In this document: positions 23,653 through 33,487 of the stretch, in pieces
Position numbering within the stretch: the stretch's first letter is position 1
Layout of the letters: the number at the start of each line of letters is the position of its first letter
The notes under the pieces: generated by a model
Seen by the model: the letters and a program-made list of their open reading frames with translations, nothing else
What the model was told of the DNA's origin: nothing
The model's database searches: none
Made by a program: the position numbers and the translations under genes
NCBI RefSeq assembly: GCF_001598415.1
Contig: NZ_BCYX01000004.1
Span: 171,682 to 235,681, forward strand
From: Sphingomonas mali NBRC 15500
Lineage (GTDB): Bacteria; Pseudomonadota; Alphaproteobacteria; Sphingomonadales; Sphingomonadaceae
Reading direction: 5' to 3'
DNA: 64,000 nucleotides

Positions 23653-24822
23653 TCAGGAGACGATCCCCGCCGCGCACAAGCGCTCGATCTCGGCGCTGTC
23701 GATCCCAAGCTCGCCCAGCACCGCCATGGTGTCGGCGCCAGCATCGCGGGTCGCCGAGCGAATGCAGCGCGGGAGGTCAGCAAAGCCGATCGGCGAGGCG
23801 ACCAGCCATTCCACGCCGTGGCGCGGATGGTCGACGGGAGTCGCCATCGCTAGGTGGCGGACCTGCGGATCGGCAAAGGCTTCCGCGATCGAGTTGATCG
23901 GGCCGCAAGGAATGCCGGCGGCGGTCAGCCGTTCGATCCAGTGACGGGCAGGCTCCGCAATGGTGACCTTGGCGATCGCCGCGTTGATCGCCAGTCGCGC
24001 CGCGCTGCGTCCGGCGAGCGTCGCCCAGTCCGGCCGCTCGATCCAGTCGGCGCGGGCCATGGCCTCGCAGAAGCGCGGCCAGAGTCGTGGCGAGCTTGCC
24101 GCGATGGTGATGTGGCCGTCGCTCGCCGGATAGACGCCGGCGGGAATATGGATGGGGTGATCGTTACCTGCCTGGTCGGGAAGATCGCCCTGCATCAGCC
24201 AGCGCGCGGCCTGGAAGTCGAGCATGAAAAGCGCGCCTTCGAGCAGACTGGTCTGGACCCAACGCCCCTCCCCGGTCCGCGCGCGCTCGTGCAGCCCCAT
24301 CATGATGCCGAGCGCCAGCAGATTGCCCGCCGTCAGATCGGCGATATCGATCCCGACCCGCATCGGCCCGCCGCCCGGCGTCCCCGTGATCGACATGAGC
24401 CCGCTCATGCCCTGAGCGATCTGGTCGAGGGCGGGACGGTCGGCATAGGGGCCGGTCTGCCCGAACCCGCTGATGCTGCCATAGACCAACCGCGGATTGA
24501 TCGCCCGGACGTCCTCCCAGGCAATGCCAAGTCGATGCTTGACCGAGGAACGCATATTCTCGACCAGCACGTCGGCGGTCTCGATCAGCCTCCTGAACAG
24601 GGCGAGGCCATCGGGCGCCTTGAGGTCGAGCCTGATCGTCCGCTTGTTGCGATGGAGATTCTGGAAGTCCGGCATATCGCGGTGCTCGTCGCCGTCGCGC
24701 GTCACCGGCTCGATCCGGACCACTGCGGCGCCCCAATCGGCCAGATGGCGGACCGCCGTCGGACCGGCACGGGCAAGGGTCAGGTCGAGGACGACAAGGT
24801 CCGAGAGCGGGAGGCCGGTCAA
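23653..24822 (-). CDS. CaiB/BaiF-type (class III) CoA-transferase
   Basis: 389 residues with the family opening [34 protein letters not shown], the [14 protein letters not shown] block, VLVENMRSS and the catalytic-Asp region [12 protein letters not shown]. The start is a TTG forming a TTGA overlap with the folD stop, which indicates coupling. The enzyme moves CoA between carboxylic acids; formyl-CoA:oxalate and carnitine-type transferases belong here. Next to formate-producing genes a role in formate or C1-acid activation is conceivable, but the substrate is not readable from sequence. Confidence 0.9.
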   Translation of the reverse strand: MTGLPLSDLVVLDLTLARAGPTAVRHLADWGAAVVRIEPVTRDGDEHRDMPDFQNLHRNKRTIRLDLKAPDGLALFRRLIETADVLVENMRSSVKHRLGIAWEDVRAINPRLVYGSISGFGQTGPYADRPALDQIAQGMSGLMSITGTPGGGPMRVGIDIADLTAGNLLALGIMMGLHERARTGEGRWVQTSLLEGALFMLDFQAARWLMQGDLPDQAGNDHPIHIPAGVYPASDGHITIAASSPRLWPRFCEAMARADWIERPDWATLAGRSAARLAINAAIAKVTIAEPARHWIERLTAAGIPCGPINSIAEAFADPQVRHLAMATPVDHPRHGVEWLVASPIGFADLPRCIRSATRDAGADTMAVLGELGIDSAEIERLCAAGIVS

Positions 24823-25700
24823 CGGACGTGTCCGGTGGCTGGGCCGATCGCGCGGCGCGCCGCCTCGAGTGTATTGCTGAGCAGACAGGCAATGGTCATC
24901 GGCCCCACTCCACCGGGAACAGGCGTGATCGCGGCGGCATGACCCAGCTCATCGAAGACGGTATCGCCGACCAGGCGGCTGCTTCCGTCCACGGCGGTGA
25001 TGCGATTGATGCCGACATCGACCACCACTGCACCGGCCTTTACCCAATCGCCCCTGACCAGCGCCGGATGTCCCGCTGCGACCACGACGATGTCGGCGCC
25101 GCGCACGATCTCGGGCAGGTCACGAGTGAAGATGTGACAGACCGTGACCGTACATTCGCGCTCGAGCAGCAGCATCGCAACCGGCTTGCCGACGATGTTG
25201 GACTTGCCGATGACGACGGCCTTCAAGCCGCGATAGTCGGTGATCACGGTGTCGAGCAGGCGCATGCAGCCGAGGGGCGTGCAGGGAACGAGCCCTCCCG
25301 TCCCCGTCGACAGGCGTCCGACATTGACGGGATGAAAGCCATCGACGTCCTTCCGAGGGTCGATCGCGTCGAGCACGCGGGCACTGTCGATATGCGCTGG
25401 CAACGGGAGCTGGACGAGAATGCCATGGACCACGGGATCGCGGTTGAGCCGTCCGATCAATCCGAGAAGCTCGCGCTCGCTGGCGTCGGCCGCGAGCCGG
25501 TGCTCGATCGAGCGCATGCCGAGCGCCCGGGTCTTGCGCGACTTGCGACCGACATAGACCAGGCTCGCTGGGTCCTCTCCGACCAGCACCACGGCAAGGC
25601 CCGGCACATAGCCCTGCTCGCGTGCCAGCCTGCCGACGCCCTCGGCGACGTCGGTTTCGATCCGCGCGGCGATCGCCTTACCGTCGATGAGTTCGGCCAT
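24819..25700 (-). CDS. folD: Methylenetetrahydrofolate dehydrogenase / cyclohydrolase FolD
   Basis: A 293-residue FolD. Key features are [14 protein letters not shown] with the catalytic lysine, the substrate loop [11 protein letters not shown] and [11 protein letters not shown], the NADP Rossmann motif [17 protein letters not shown], and the closing [10 protein letters not shown]. It oxidises 5,10-methylene-THF, the C1 product of sarcosine oxidase, to 10-formyl-THF. It is 6 bases downstream of purU and overlaps the CoA-transferase start. A dedicated copy in a sarcosine operon is typical for C1 disposal. Confidence 0.95.
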   Translation of the reverse strand: MAELIDGKAIAARIETDVAEGVGRLAREQGYVPGLAVVLVGEDPASLVYVGRKSRKTRALGMRSIEHRLAADASERELLGLIGRLNRDPVVHGILVQLPLPAHIDSARVLDAIDPRKDVDGFHPVNVGRLSTGTGGLVPCTPLGCMRLLDTVITDYRGLKAVVIGKSNIVGKPVAMLLLERECTVTVCHIFTRDLPEIVRGADIVVVAAGHPALVRGDWVKAGAVVVDVGINRITAVDGSSRLVGDTVFDELGHAAAITPVPGGVGPMTIACLLSNTLEAARRAIGPATGHVR

Positions 25701-25706
25701 CGCCGC

Positions 25707-26558
25707 TCAACCCGCGAAGACGACCGTCTTGGTACCGTTTATCAGCACCCGGTCCTCGAGATGGTTGCGCACCGCGCGTGCCAACACCCGCCGCTCAATG
25801 TCGCGCCCCTTGCGGATCAGGGCCTGGGGGGAATCGGCATGGCTGATCTGTTCCACGTCCTGGGCGATGATCGGCCCTTCATCCAAGTCGGTGGTCACGT
25901 AATGCGCGGTCGCACCGATCATCTTCACGCCGCGTGCATGGGCCTGGTGATACGGTTTGGCGCCTTTGAAGCCGGGCAGGAAGCTGTGATGGATGTTGAT
26001 GCAGCGCCCAGAGAGGAAAGCGGCGAGGTCGTCGGAGAGGATTTGCATGTAGCGGGCGAGCACGACCAGGTGCGCGCCACTCGCCTCGACGAGCGTTTTT
26101 ATCCGCGCTTCCTGCTGCGCCTTGGTGTCGCGCGTCACCGGCAGATAGTGGAAGGGGATGTCGCCGAGTTCTCCATAGGTCTCGCGTGGATGGTTGGAGC
26201 AGATTCCGACCACGTCCATCGGTAGCTCGCCGATCCGCACCCGGTAGAGCAGGTCGACCAGGCAATGGTCGAATTTCGAGGCGAGCAGCAGCACCTTGCG
26301 GCGCTCATCGACGGGACGAAGGCTCCAGGTCATACCGTAATGATCGGCGACACCGACAAAGCTCTGGCTGACCGGCGCGGCATCAATGCCGCCCGGCAGC
26401 GTGAACATCACGCGCATGAAGAAGCGGCCGGTCTCGGTGTCCTCGAACTGTGCCGCCTCGACGATGTTCGCCAGATAGCCATAGAGATGAGCGGTCACGC
26501 TGGTCACGATACCCGGCCGGTCGGGACAGGACAGGGTCAGGATATAGGCGGGGTCCAT
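25707..26558 (-). CDS. purU: Formyltetrahydrofolate deformylase
   Basis: 283 residues: an N-terminal ACT domain ([22 protein letters not shown]) followed by a formyltransferase-like catalytic domain with [20 protein letters not shown] and the [12 protein letters not shown] motif (catalytic Asp). It hydrolyses 10-formyl-THF to formate and THF, regenerating folate after sarcosine demethylation. The ATG at 26558 opens the ACT domain; the extension to 26618 is not supported. Confidence 0.95.
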   Translation of the reverse strand: MDPAYILTLSCPDRPGIVTSVTAHLYGYLANIVEAAQFEDTETGRFFMRVMFTLPGGIDAAPVSQSFVGVADHYGMTWSLRPVDERRKVLLLASKFDHCLVDLLYRVRIGELPMDVVGICSNHPRETYGELGDIPFHYLPVTRDTKAQQEARIKTLVEASGAHLVVLARYMQILSDDLAAFLSGRCINIHHSFLPGFKGAKPYHQAHARGVKMIGATAHYVTTDLDEGPIIAQDVEQISHADSPQALIRKGRDIERRVLARAVRNHLEDRVLINGTKTVVFAG

Positions 26559-26595
26559 ATCGCTCTCGTTCAAAAAAGGGGGCGCTCTTCGCAGG

Positions 26596-27306
26596 TCAGC
26601 GGAACGTCCAGCCGCCATCGAGATAGATGGTCGAACCGGTGATGTTGCCGTTATCGAGCAGGAAGGCCGCGGCGCCCGCAGCTTCCGCCACTGTGCCGGG
26701 TCGGCCCGTCAGCGTCCGTTCGCGCCATAACGCGACCATCGGGTCACGTATCTCGTCAGGTCTGTTGCGCCATAGCTCGCTGTCGATCATGCCCGGTGAA
26801 AGGGTGTTGACGCGGAGCGGCGCCAACTCGCGCGCCAAGGCGCGGCCGAGCCCCTCGATCGCGGCGTTGCAGGCGGCATAAGCAGACGAACCGGTCGGCC
26901 GGATCGACGCGGTCCCCGCCATCAGCACGACGCCGGCGTCAGGTGCGAGCGCGGAGAGCGCGGCATGGACGGTCCAATATTGGCCCCAGAATTTCGCGTC
27001 GAACAGTGCCTTCACTGCCCCGGCCTCGCCATCGCGGAACATCGGCGTCGAATAACTCGCGCCCGGCGTGAACAGGCCCGCAAGATCGGACAGGCCGTCG
27101 AAAAAGGCCTCGCGCGAACTCTCCCGCCCGCTATCCACGACACGAGCCTCGGCGCGATCACCCAGCCGTGCGGCCGCCTCCGCGAGCCGGGCCTGGTCGC
27201 GCCCGCCGATCACCACCCTGTCCCCACGCTCGACGAGCAACCGCGCGAGCGCAAAGCCCATGCCCGACGTACCGCCGACAACCGCATAGCGCCGCACCTT
27301 GCCCAT
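26596..27306 (-). CDS. Short-chain dehydrogenase/reductase
   Basis: A 236-residue SDR with [14 protein letters not shown] (cofactor loop), an active-site region [21 protein letters not shown] and the C-terminal [13 protein letters not shown]. The YxxxK motif reads Y-A-A-C-N, so the usual lysine is replaced by asparagine, which may reduce or change activity. Start 27306 has a GGGAG site. It lies between soxG and purU, 19 bases after soxG, in the same operon. Function unknown. Confidence 0.88.
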   Translation of the reverse strand: MGKVRRYAVVGGTSGMGFALARLLVERGDRVVIGGRDQARLAEAAARLGDRAEARVVDSGRESSREAFFDGLSDLAGLFTPGASYSTPMFRDGEAGAVKALFDAKFWGQYWTVHAALSALAPDAGVVLMAGTASIRPTGSSAYAACNAAIEGLGRALARELAPLRVNTLSPGMIDSELWRNRPDEIRDPMVALWRERTLTGRPGTVAEAAGAAAFLLDNGNITGSTIYLDGGWTFR

Positions 27307-27325
27307 GAGCGTCTCCCGATTCCGA

Positions 27326-27835
27326 TCAGCGTGCCGCAACCGCGCCCGTGAGCCAGTGCTCGAGGCTCGCGCGATAACTGCGGTAGAAAGCGAGGTCGAA
27401 ACCCGATCCGTCGGCAGCCTGCCACAACAGGACACCGATATGGGCGATCTGGGTGGCGACCGAGGCAGCGGCACCAAAACGGTCCGGATGGAGGTCGATC
27501 GCGACGCCGGCTTGCAGCACCGTGCGCGCACCTGCGCCCGAGAGTCTCACCACGGCATAGCCCGACGACTGGTCGAACAGCGCGGCCCGGCCGTCAAGCG
27601 CGCTGGCGAGCGCCTCCGCCCAGCCGTCGCCTGCATCCTCGCTCACCAGGAACCAGCTCCCGGGGCCGGTGCCGATCGCGGCGAGGCGGTGGTCGCCATT
27701 GCATCCGGGACCATCGGGCAGATCCAGGCCCAGCGCGGCGCCGATCGCGGCGCGATCAACGCTCTTGCGGGCCTGGATGATCGCGAGGCCGAGTCCGGTC
27801 CGCTCGGTGATGGTGACGGTCTCAACCACGGACAC
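27326..27835 (-). CDS. soxG: Sarcosine oxidase gamma subunit
   Basis: About 169 residues from a GTG at 27835 that overlaps the soxA 3' end by 14 bases (a second GTG at 27829 is possible). The SoxG pattern is present in LGLDLPDGPGCNGDHRLAAIGTG, FDQSSGYAVVRLSGAGA and the late HIGVLLWQ and FYRSYRASLEHWL. It is the third-largest subunit of heterotetrameric sarcosine oxidase and packs against the alpha subunit's folate-binding domain. Confidence 0.9.
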   Translation of the reverse strand: MSVVETVTITERTGLGLAIIQARKSVDRAAIGAALGLDLPDGPGCNGDHRLAAIGTGPGSWFLVSEDAGDGWAEALASALDGRAALFDQSSGYAVVRLSGAGARTVLQAGVAIDLHPDRFGAAASVATQIAHIGVLLWQAADGSGFDLAFYRSYRASLEHWLTGAVAAR

Positions 27836-30776
27836 GGCTCCCTTCCGGATCGACGAACACGGGGCTGCAGATCTCGACCAATCCTTCGGCGCCGCGCAGC
27901 GGGTCGTAGAGACGCAGGCGTTCTCCGATGCGCGTCGGACCGTTGCGGACGAAAGCGATTGCGATCCAGTGCCCGAGGCTCGGCGAGAATGTCGACGAGC
28001 TGATCCAGCCCTGGTCATCGGCAGCCCGCGGCGTGCCGAATTCCGGCATGAGATGGGCGCCCGCCGGGAGCCGGTCGGTCGAGCGGACCGGCTTGAGACC
28101 GACGAGCGTCGGGCGGTCGGGATCGGCCATGCCGGGCCGCTCGGAGAGCGCGCGTCCGATGAAGTCCTTCTTCTTCGACATCATACGCCCGAGGCCGAGG
28201 TCGGCGGCCGAGGTCTGGCCATTGAGCTCCGGGCCGGCCGCATGGCCCTTCTCGATGCGCATGAGCGTCTGCGCCTCGGTGCCATAAGGGACGATGCCAT
28301 AGGGAAGACCAGCCTCGAACAGCGCTTCCATCAATGCCTTGCCGAGCAGCGCCGGCACGGCGACCTCATAGGCGCGCTCGCCCGAAAAGGAGACGCGGAA
28401 GATCCGCGCCGCCTTGCCCTGCCAGCGGAATTCGTGCGCGCCCATGAACGGCAGCGCGCTGTCGTCGAGCGACAGGTCGGAGAAGACCGTCCGAAGCACA
28501 TCGCGCGAGCGCGGCCCCGCCACCGCGTAGGTCGACCATTGCTCGCTGACCGAGGCGGCCTGGACATCGAGTTCGGGCCAGATCACCTGCCGCGCGAAGT
28601 CGATATGCTGCATCACCTTGGCCGCATTGGCGGTGGTCGTCGTCAGATAGAAGCGTTCGGGGCCGAACCGCGTGACCGTGCCGTCGTCGAGCACGATACC
28701 GTCCTCGCGCAGCATCACGCCGTAACGGGCCTTGCCGAGCGGCAGCGTCGACATCGTGTTGATATAGAGACGGTCGAGCAGCAGGCCCGCGTCGGGTCCG
28801 TGCACCTCGATCTTGCCCAAGGTCGACACGTCGCAAACCCCGACCCCGCTGCGCACCGCGACCGCCTCGCGTCGCACGGTCTCGCTCCAATCGTGCTCGC
28901 CAGGCCGGGCGAACCAGCGTGGGCGTCGCCACAAACCCGCATCGACGAAGGTGGCCCCACGCGCGACTGCCCAATCATGTGCGGCAGTGAGACGGACCGG
29001 ACGGTAATCGGCTTCGCGGTGGTGCCCGGCCAACGCACCGATGGCAACCGGCAGATAGGGCGGTCGCGCCATGATCGTACCGGCCTGCGCGATGCTCTTG
29101 CCAGTCGCGGCAGCGAGCAGGGCATGGCCGTTCACCTGGCTGGTCTTCCCCTGATCCGTCGCCATCCCGAGCGTCGTGTAGCGCTTGAGATGCTCGACCG
29201 AGACAAAACCCTCCCGCGCTGCCAGACCGATATCGGCGTCAGTGACATCGTGCTGGAAGTCGACGAACGCCTTCGCCTTGCCACCCGGCACATGCCACAG
29301 CGGCGCCGCCCCGGTATCCTCCTCGGTGCTTCGCCAGACAGGAGGCGTCGGCGTGGTGCGGCCAAGTGCGGTGACGGCGGCGATACCGGCGTCCGCGCCA
29401 TCGCGCAGGGCATCGGCAAGGCCGAACCGACCGGCGGCAGCGCCCGCGGCACGCAATCCTGGAGGAGCTCGATCGATCAGGAAGGTCGCGAGCGCATCGG
29501 ACCAGACCGGCCTTGCCCCGAGATTGCTGGCGATGCCGATCGACGGATTCCAGCCGCCGCTCACACCGAGCAGATCGACCTCGATGCGGCGGGTGCGGCC
29601 ATCGGCGCGCACGACCGTGATCGCCTTTAGGTTACGACCATGCGTTTCGCGCACCATCGCACCGCCAAGGCAGTCGACCCCGGCCCGCATCAAGGTTTCG
29701 GCACCCGCCGGCAGATCCGGCCGCGGATCGATCACCGCGGCGAGATCGACGCCGGCCGCGACGAGGTCGGCAGCGGCCTGCCAGCCGCTATCGGTTGTGG
29801 TGAAAATCGCAGCGCGCCGGCCCGGAGCGGCAGCGAAACGGTTCACATAGGTGGAAATGGCCGACGCCATCATCACGCCGGGCCGATCGTTGCCGGCAAA
29901 GACCAGCGGCCGCTCGATGGCGCCTGCGGTGAGCACCGCCTGCCGTGCCTCGATCTTCCATAACCGCTGACGGGGCTTTGCGCCGCCAGCGACGGGCTGA
30001 TCGGCGAGCCGCTCGACCGCGCCATATTCGCAGCCGTCATAGACACCGAAGACCAGCGTGCGCGCCAGCAGCGTCACATTGGGAAGTGCTCGCAACTCTT
30101 CTTCCACCGCCCCGGCCCATTCGGGACCGGACTGGCCATCGATCCGCTGCCGTTCGGAAAGAAGCCGCCCCCCGAACCGCGCGTCCTCATTCGCCAGGAT
30201 GACGCGCAGCCCCGCCCGGCCTGCGACCAATGCTGCCGCGAGCCCCGCCGGACCACCGCCGATCACCAGCAGATCGCAAAAGCCATGCATCCGGTCATAG
30301 CTGTCCGGATCGGGGCGTCCGCTCAACGCGCCAAGCCCTGCCGCGCGGCGGATCGCTGGTTCGTAGAGCTTCTCCCAGAAGCTCTTCGGCCACATGAAGG
30401 TCTTGTAGTAGAAGCCCGCGACAAAGATCGGCGCAAACAGCTGGTTAACCGACAGGACGTCGAGCGCGAGGCTGGGCCAGCGGTTCTGGCTAACCGCTTC
30501 CATGCCCTCGTGGAGCCAAGCCGTCGTTGCACGCGTGTTCGGTTCGGCATAGGCGCCGGCGCCGATCGTCACGATCCCGTTGGGTTCCTCGCCACCGGCA
30601 GTGAGCAAGCCGCGTCTGCGGTGATATTTGAACGAGCGGCCAACCAGCCGAACATCGTTCGCCACCAAGGCCGATGCGAGCGTGTCACCCTCGAACCCTT
30701 GATAGGCACGGCCATCGAAAGTGAAGCCGAGTGGGCGGCCGCGGTCGATCAGGCCGCCTTTTGCCAACCGGCTCAT
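27822..30776 (-). CDS. soxA: Sarcosine oxidase alpha subunit
   Basis: 984 residues. The N-terminal ferredoxin-like part has FTFDGRAYQGFEGDTLASAL and SFKYHRRRGLL; a FAD/NAD-binding domain follows with LLVIGGGPAGLAAALVAGRAG; the C-terminal half is a GcvT-like folate-binding domain (SGVGVCDVSTLGKIEVHGPD, ending near FVDPEGSRVRG). It passes the methyl-derived C1 unit to THF as 5,10-methylene-THF. Length is typical (about 970-1000). It overlaps soxD by ATGA and soxG at the 3' end. Confidence 0.96.
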   Translation of the reverse strand: MSRLAKGGLIDRGRPLGFTFDGRAYQGFEGDTLASALVANDVRLVGRSFKYHRRRGLLTAGGEEPNGIVTIGAGAYAEPNTRATTAWLHEGMEAVSQNRWPSLALDVLSVNQLFAPIFVAGFYYKTFMWPKSFWEKLYEPAIRRAAGLGALSGRPDPDSYDRMHGFCDLLVIGGGPAGLAAALVAGRAGLRVILANEDARFGGRLLSERQRIDGQSGPEWAGAVEEELRALPNVTLLARTLVFGVYDGCEYGAVERLADQPVAGGAKPRQRLWKIEARQAVLTAGAIERPLVFAGNDRPGVMMASAISTYVNRFAAAPGRRAAIFTTTDSGWQAAADLVAAGVDLAAVIDPRPDLPAGAETLMRAGVDCLGGAMVRETHGRNLKAITVVRADGRTRRIEVDLLGVSGGWNPSIGIASNLGARPVWSDALATFLIDRAPPGLRAAGAAAGRFGLADALRDGADAGIAAVTALGRTTPTPPVWRSTEEDTGAAPLWHVPGGKAKAFVDFQHDVTDADIGLAAREGFVSVEHLKRYTTLGMATDQGKTSQVNGHALLAAATGKSIAQAGTIMARPPYLPVAIGALAGHHREADYRPVRLTAAHDWAVARGATFVDAGLWRRPRWFARPGEHDWSETVRREAVAVRSGVGVCDVSTLGKIEVHGPDAGLLLDRLYINTMSTLPLGKARYGVMLREDGIVLDDGTVTRFGPERFYLTTTTANAAKVMQHIDFARQVIWPELDVQAASVSEQWSTYAVAGPRSRDVLRTVFSDLSLDDSALPFMGAHEFRWQGKAARIFRVSFSGERAYEVAVPALLGKALMEALFEAGLPYGIVPYGTEAQTLMRIEKGHAAGPELNGQTSAADLGLGRMMSKKKDFIGRALSERPGMADPDRPTLVGLKPVRSTDRLPAGAHLMPEFGTPRAADDQGWISSSTFSPSLGHWIAIAFVRNGPTRIGERLRLYDPLRGAEGLVEICSPVFVDPEGSRVRG

Positions 30777-31033
30777 CGCACGAACTCCTGCGCGATCGCG
30801 GCAGCGCTGATCTCATGGGTCCGGGTGTCGCGCGTCACCACCAGCCAGGCGCGACACCCCGCGGCGTGATACCAATGCTCGCTAATCGGCCCGGCGGGGT
30901 TGTCGCGCAGATAGACATAATCATGGAAGGCGGCCACCGGCGCGTCGGCTGCCGGCCGCACGGGCGCGGCATCGCTCCGATACGAGAATTCGCTCGAGTC
31001 GCGGTTGCCGCAATAGGGACAGGGAATACGCAT
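30773..31033 (-). CDS. soxD: Sarcosine oxidase delta subunit
   Basis: 86 residues with the zinc-binding start MRIPCPYCGNRDSSEFSY (C5, C8) and the later HWYHAAGCRAWLVVTRDT supplying the remaining His/Cys ligands. This small subunit is diagnostic of the heterotetrameric enzyme. It is 12 bases after soxB and overlaps soxA by four bases. Confidence 0.95.
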   Translation of the reverse strand: MRIPCPYCGNRDSSEFSYRSDAAPVRPAADAPVAAFHDYVYLRDNPAGPISEHWYHAAGCRAWLVVTRDTRTHEISAAAIAQEFVR

Positions 31034-31045
31034 CCTCAGGCGTCC

Positions 31046-32302
31046 TCAATGCAAATTGGGTTGAGGGCCCTGGCCCTTTTCGTCGATGATGCGGCCGGTG
31101 GCGAACCGGTCGAGGCGATAGGCTGTCGCCACCTCGTGCGGGCGGTCGGTGGCCAGCAGATGGGCGAAGCACCAGCCCGAGGCGGGGGTCGCCTTGAACC
31201 CGCCGTAACACCAGCCGGCATTGACATAGAGGCCGTCGACCGGTGCGCGGTCGATGATCGGCGAACCGTCCATCGACATATCCATGATGCCGCCCCAGCT
31301 ACGTAGCAGGCGCGCGCGACCGATCATCGGCATGAGCGCCATCGCGCTCTCGCAGGTATCCTCCACGATCGGGAGATTCCCGCGCTGGGCATAGCTGTTA
31401 TAGCCGTCGACATCGCCGCCGAAGACGAGCCCGCCCTTGTCCGACTGGCTGATGTAGAAATGCGCGGCGCCGAAGGTGATGACGCCAGGAATGACCGGCT
31501 TGAGTGCCTCGGAGACGAACGCCTGCAGGACGTGGCTCTCGATCGGGAGTCGGAGCCCGGCCATTCCGGCGACCCTGGACGAGTTGCCCGCGACCGCGAT
31601 CCCGACCTTCCCCGCGCGAATGGCCCCTCGCGTCGTCTCGACGCCGGTGACAGCACCGCGCGCATCGCGCAGGAAGCCCAACACCTCGCAATTCTGGATG
31701 ATGTCGACGCCACGCCCCGATGCCGCGCGGGCATAGCCCCAGGCGACCGCGTCGTGCCGCGCCGAACCACCTCGGCGCTGGAGGAGCCCTCCTTCGATCG
31801 GAAAGCGCGCGCTATCGAAATTGAGGAACGGTGCCAGTTTGCGCACGGCGTCCCGATCGAGCAGTTCGGCATCCGAACCATGGAGCAGCATGGCATTGCC
31901 GCGCCGCGCCGCAGCGTCGCGCTGCGCATCGGAATGGAAGAGGTTGAGCACCCCCCGCTGGCTCATCATGGCGTTGTAGTTGAGGTCCTGCTCAAGCCCC
32001 TCCCAGAGCCGGAGCGACCATTCGTAGAAGGGCTCGTTACCCTCGAGCAGATAGTTGGCCCGGACGATCGTCGTATTGCGGCCGACATTGCCGCCGCCGA
32101 TCCAGCCCTTCTCGATCACGGCGACGTTGGTGATCCCATGGACGCTGGCGAGATAATGCGCCGTCGCAAGACCATGTCCGCCACCGCCGACGATGATGAT
32201 GTCATACGCCTCGCGCGGCGCGGCATCACGCCAGGCCGGCTGCCATTTCTTGTGCCCTGACAAGGCATTACGCATCAAGCTCGCGATAGAATATCGGGTC
32301 AT
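31046..32302 (-). CDS. soxB: Sarcosine oxidase beta subunit
   Basis: 418 residues. The Rossmann motif is DIIIVGGGGHGLATAHYL (glycines around 39-44). The segment RRGGSARHDAVAWGYA with H183 corresponds to the site of covalent FMN attachment in characterised SoxB. The beta subunit oxidises sarcosine with FAD and transfers electrons through the FMN to oxygen. It heads the order soxB-D-A-G, the canonical arrangement. Confidence 0.96.
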   Translation of the reverse strand: MTRYSIASLMRNALSGHKKWQPAWRDAAPREAYDIIIVGGGGHGLATAHYLASVHGITNVAVIEKGWIGGGNVGRNTTIVRANYLLEGNEPFYEWSLRLWEGLEQDLNYNAMMSQRGVLNLFHSDAQRDAAARRGNAMLLHGSDAELLDRDAVRKLAPFLNFDSARFPIEGGLLQRRGGSARHDAVAWGYARAASGRGVDIIQNCEVLGFLRDARGAVTGVETTRGAIRAGKVGIAVAGNSSRVAGMAGLRLPIESHVLQAFVSEALKPVIPGVITFGAAHFYISQSDKGGLVFGGDVDGYNSYAQRGNLPIVEDTCESAMALMPMIGRARLLRSWGGIMDMSMDGSPIIDRAPVDGLYVNAGWCYGGFKATPASGWCFAHLLATDRPHEVATAYRLDRFATGRIIDEKGQGPQPNLH

Positions 32303-32418
32303 GCTGATTGATGGATCCCCCGCTCGGCAACTGCCTGCGGGTCATAGTGACGGTGAGAATGGTGGCCGTTTGGTCCTGGCGGACGTCGGCGTGGCGTGCG
32401 CCGACGTTCTTGCGCGAT

Positions 32419-33450
32419 TCACGCGGCGCCGGATTGGGCGTCCCAGGTCTGCTCGGCGATACGCAGGAAGTTGGTCCCGTAGACCGCGCGGATATCGGCT
32501 TCCGAATAGCCCCTGCGCAGCAGCAACTCGGTGATCTCCGGCAACTGGTCGGGACTCATATAGGCGAAGGTGCCCGTATAATGTTGCGCCGGCCATGTCT
32601 CGGGCGAGCGCGAATAGGCCCCCGGCTTGAAGGTGTAGTCGATCCCCATGCCGACATGATCGATGCCGACCCGTTCGACGGCCATATCGATCGCGCGCAC
32701 GAAGCTCTCCGACCTCGCGGCGGGGTCGCCCATGAAGCGACCGACCCCGGTCACGCCAACGAGGCCGCCCCTGGCCGCGACGGCGATCATTTGCCCGTCG
32801 GTGATGTTGCGGGGATGATCGGTGTGCGCCTTGGGGTTGGAATGCGAGAAGACCACGGGAAGCGATGAGGCCTCCATGATCTCCATCGTCGTGCGCTCGC
32901 CGGTATGAGAGAGGTCGAGCAGAACCCCGAGGCGATTGCATTCGCGGACCAGGTCCCGTCCGAAATCGGTCAGTCCCTGATCGTCATCCTGGCAACCGCC
33001 GCCCGCCTCGTTGTTGAGATTGTAGACGAAATGCATCTGCCGCACGCCCATGCGGCGGTAGAGCTGCAGCATCGACAATTGTCCGCCCAGCGCCACCGCT
33101 CCTTCAAGGTCGAACGCGATCGCCATCTTCCCGTCGTTTTTGGCGCGCAGGATGTCGGCAGTGTTCTCGACCAGCACGAAACGCTCCGGACGGGCCGCGA
33201 ACCAGTGACGATAGGCCGCGACGGTCCGGATCGCGAATTCCCAGGGATGGATGTCGAAGCCGACATTGACCGACAGGAAGTCGACGTGATTGCGTTCCCA
33301 GATGCGCAATTCGTCGAGCGTCTGGTCGGGCTTGCTGGTGAAGCCGCCATGGGCGTCCCACACCAGGGCATCCTCGAGCAGGGCCCGCGCGCGCGCGGGA
33401 ATATCGTCGCCATCGTCCCGCAGGCTGGGCGCCGTCTGTGTCTCGGCCAT
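32419..33450 (-). CDS. M19 (renal/membrane dipeptidase-like) amidohydrolase
   Basis: About 343 residues of the M19 fold. Recognisable metal-site motifs are FDLEGA (bridging Glu), LSHTG (His), SHSN (His) and GIDYTF (Asp). The N-terminal HxD pair is altered: the region reads WDAHGGF, keeping the His but with Gly where the second ligand Asp is usual, so the metal centre may be mononuclear or the activity changed. No signal peptide is seen. AAGGAG favours the second of two adjacent ATG codons (33450). M19 genes also occur next to dimethylglycine-demethylation genes in Pseudomonas, so a role in N-methyl amino acid metabolism rather than dipeptide cleavage is plausible. Confidence 0.85.
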   Translation of the reverse strand: MAETQTAPSLRDDGDDIPARARALLEDALVWDAHGGFTSKPDQTLDELRIWERNHVDFLSVNVGFDIHPWEFAIRTVAAYRHWFAARPERFVLVENTADILRAKNDGKMAIAFDLEGAVALGGQLSMLQLYRRMGVRQMHFVYNLNNEAGGGCQDDDQGLTDFGRDLVRECNRLGVLLDLSHTGERTTMEIMEASSLPVVFSHSNPKAHTDHPRNITDGQMIAVAARGGLVGVTGVGRFMGDPAARSESFVRAIDMAVERVGIDHVGMGIDYTFKPGAYSRSPETWPAQHYTGTFAYMSPDQLPEITELLLRRGYSEADIRAVYGTNFLRIAEQTWDAQSGAA

Positions 33451-33487
33451 CATTTGCTCCTTCGCTTTGCGGTCAGATCGTTGAGGG

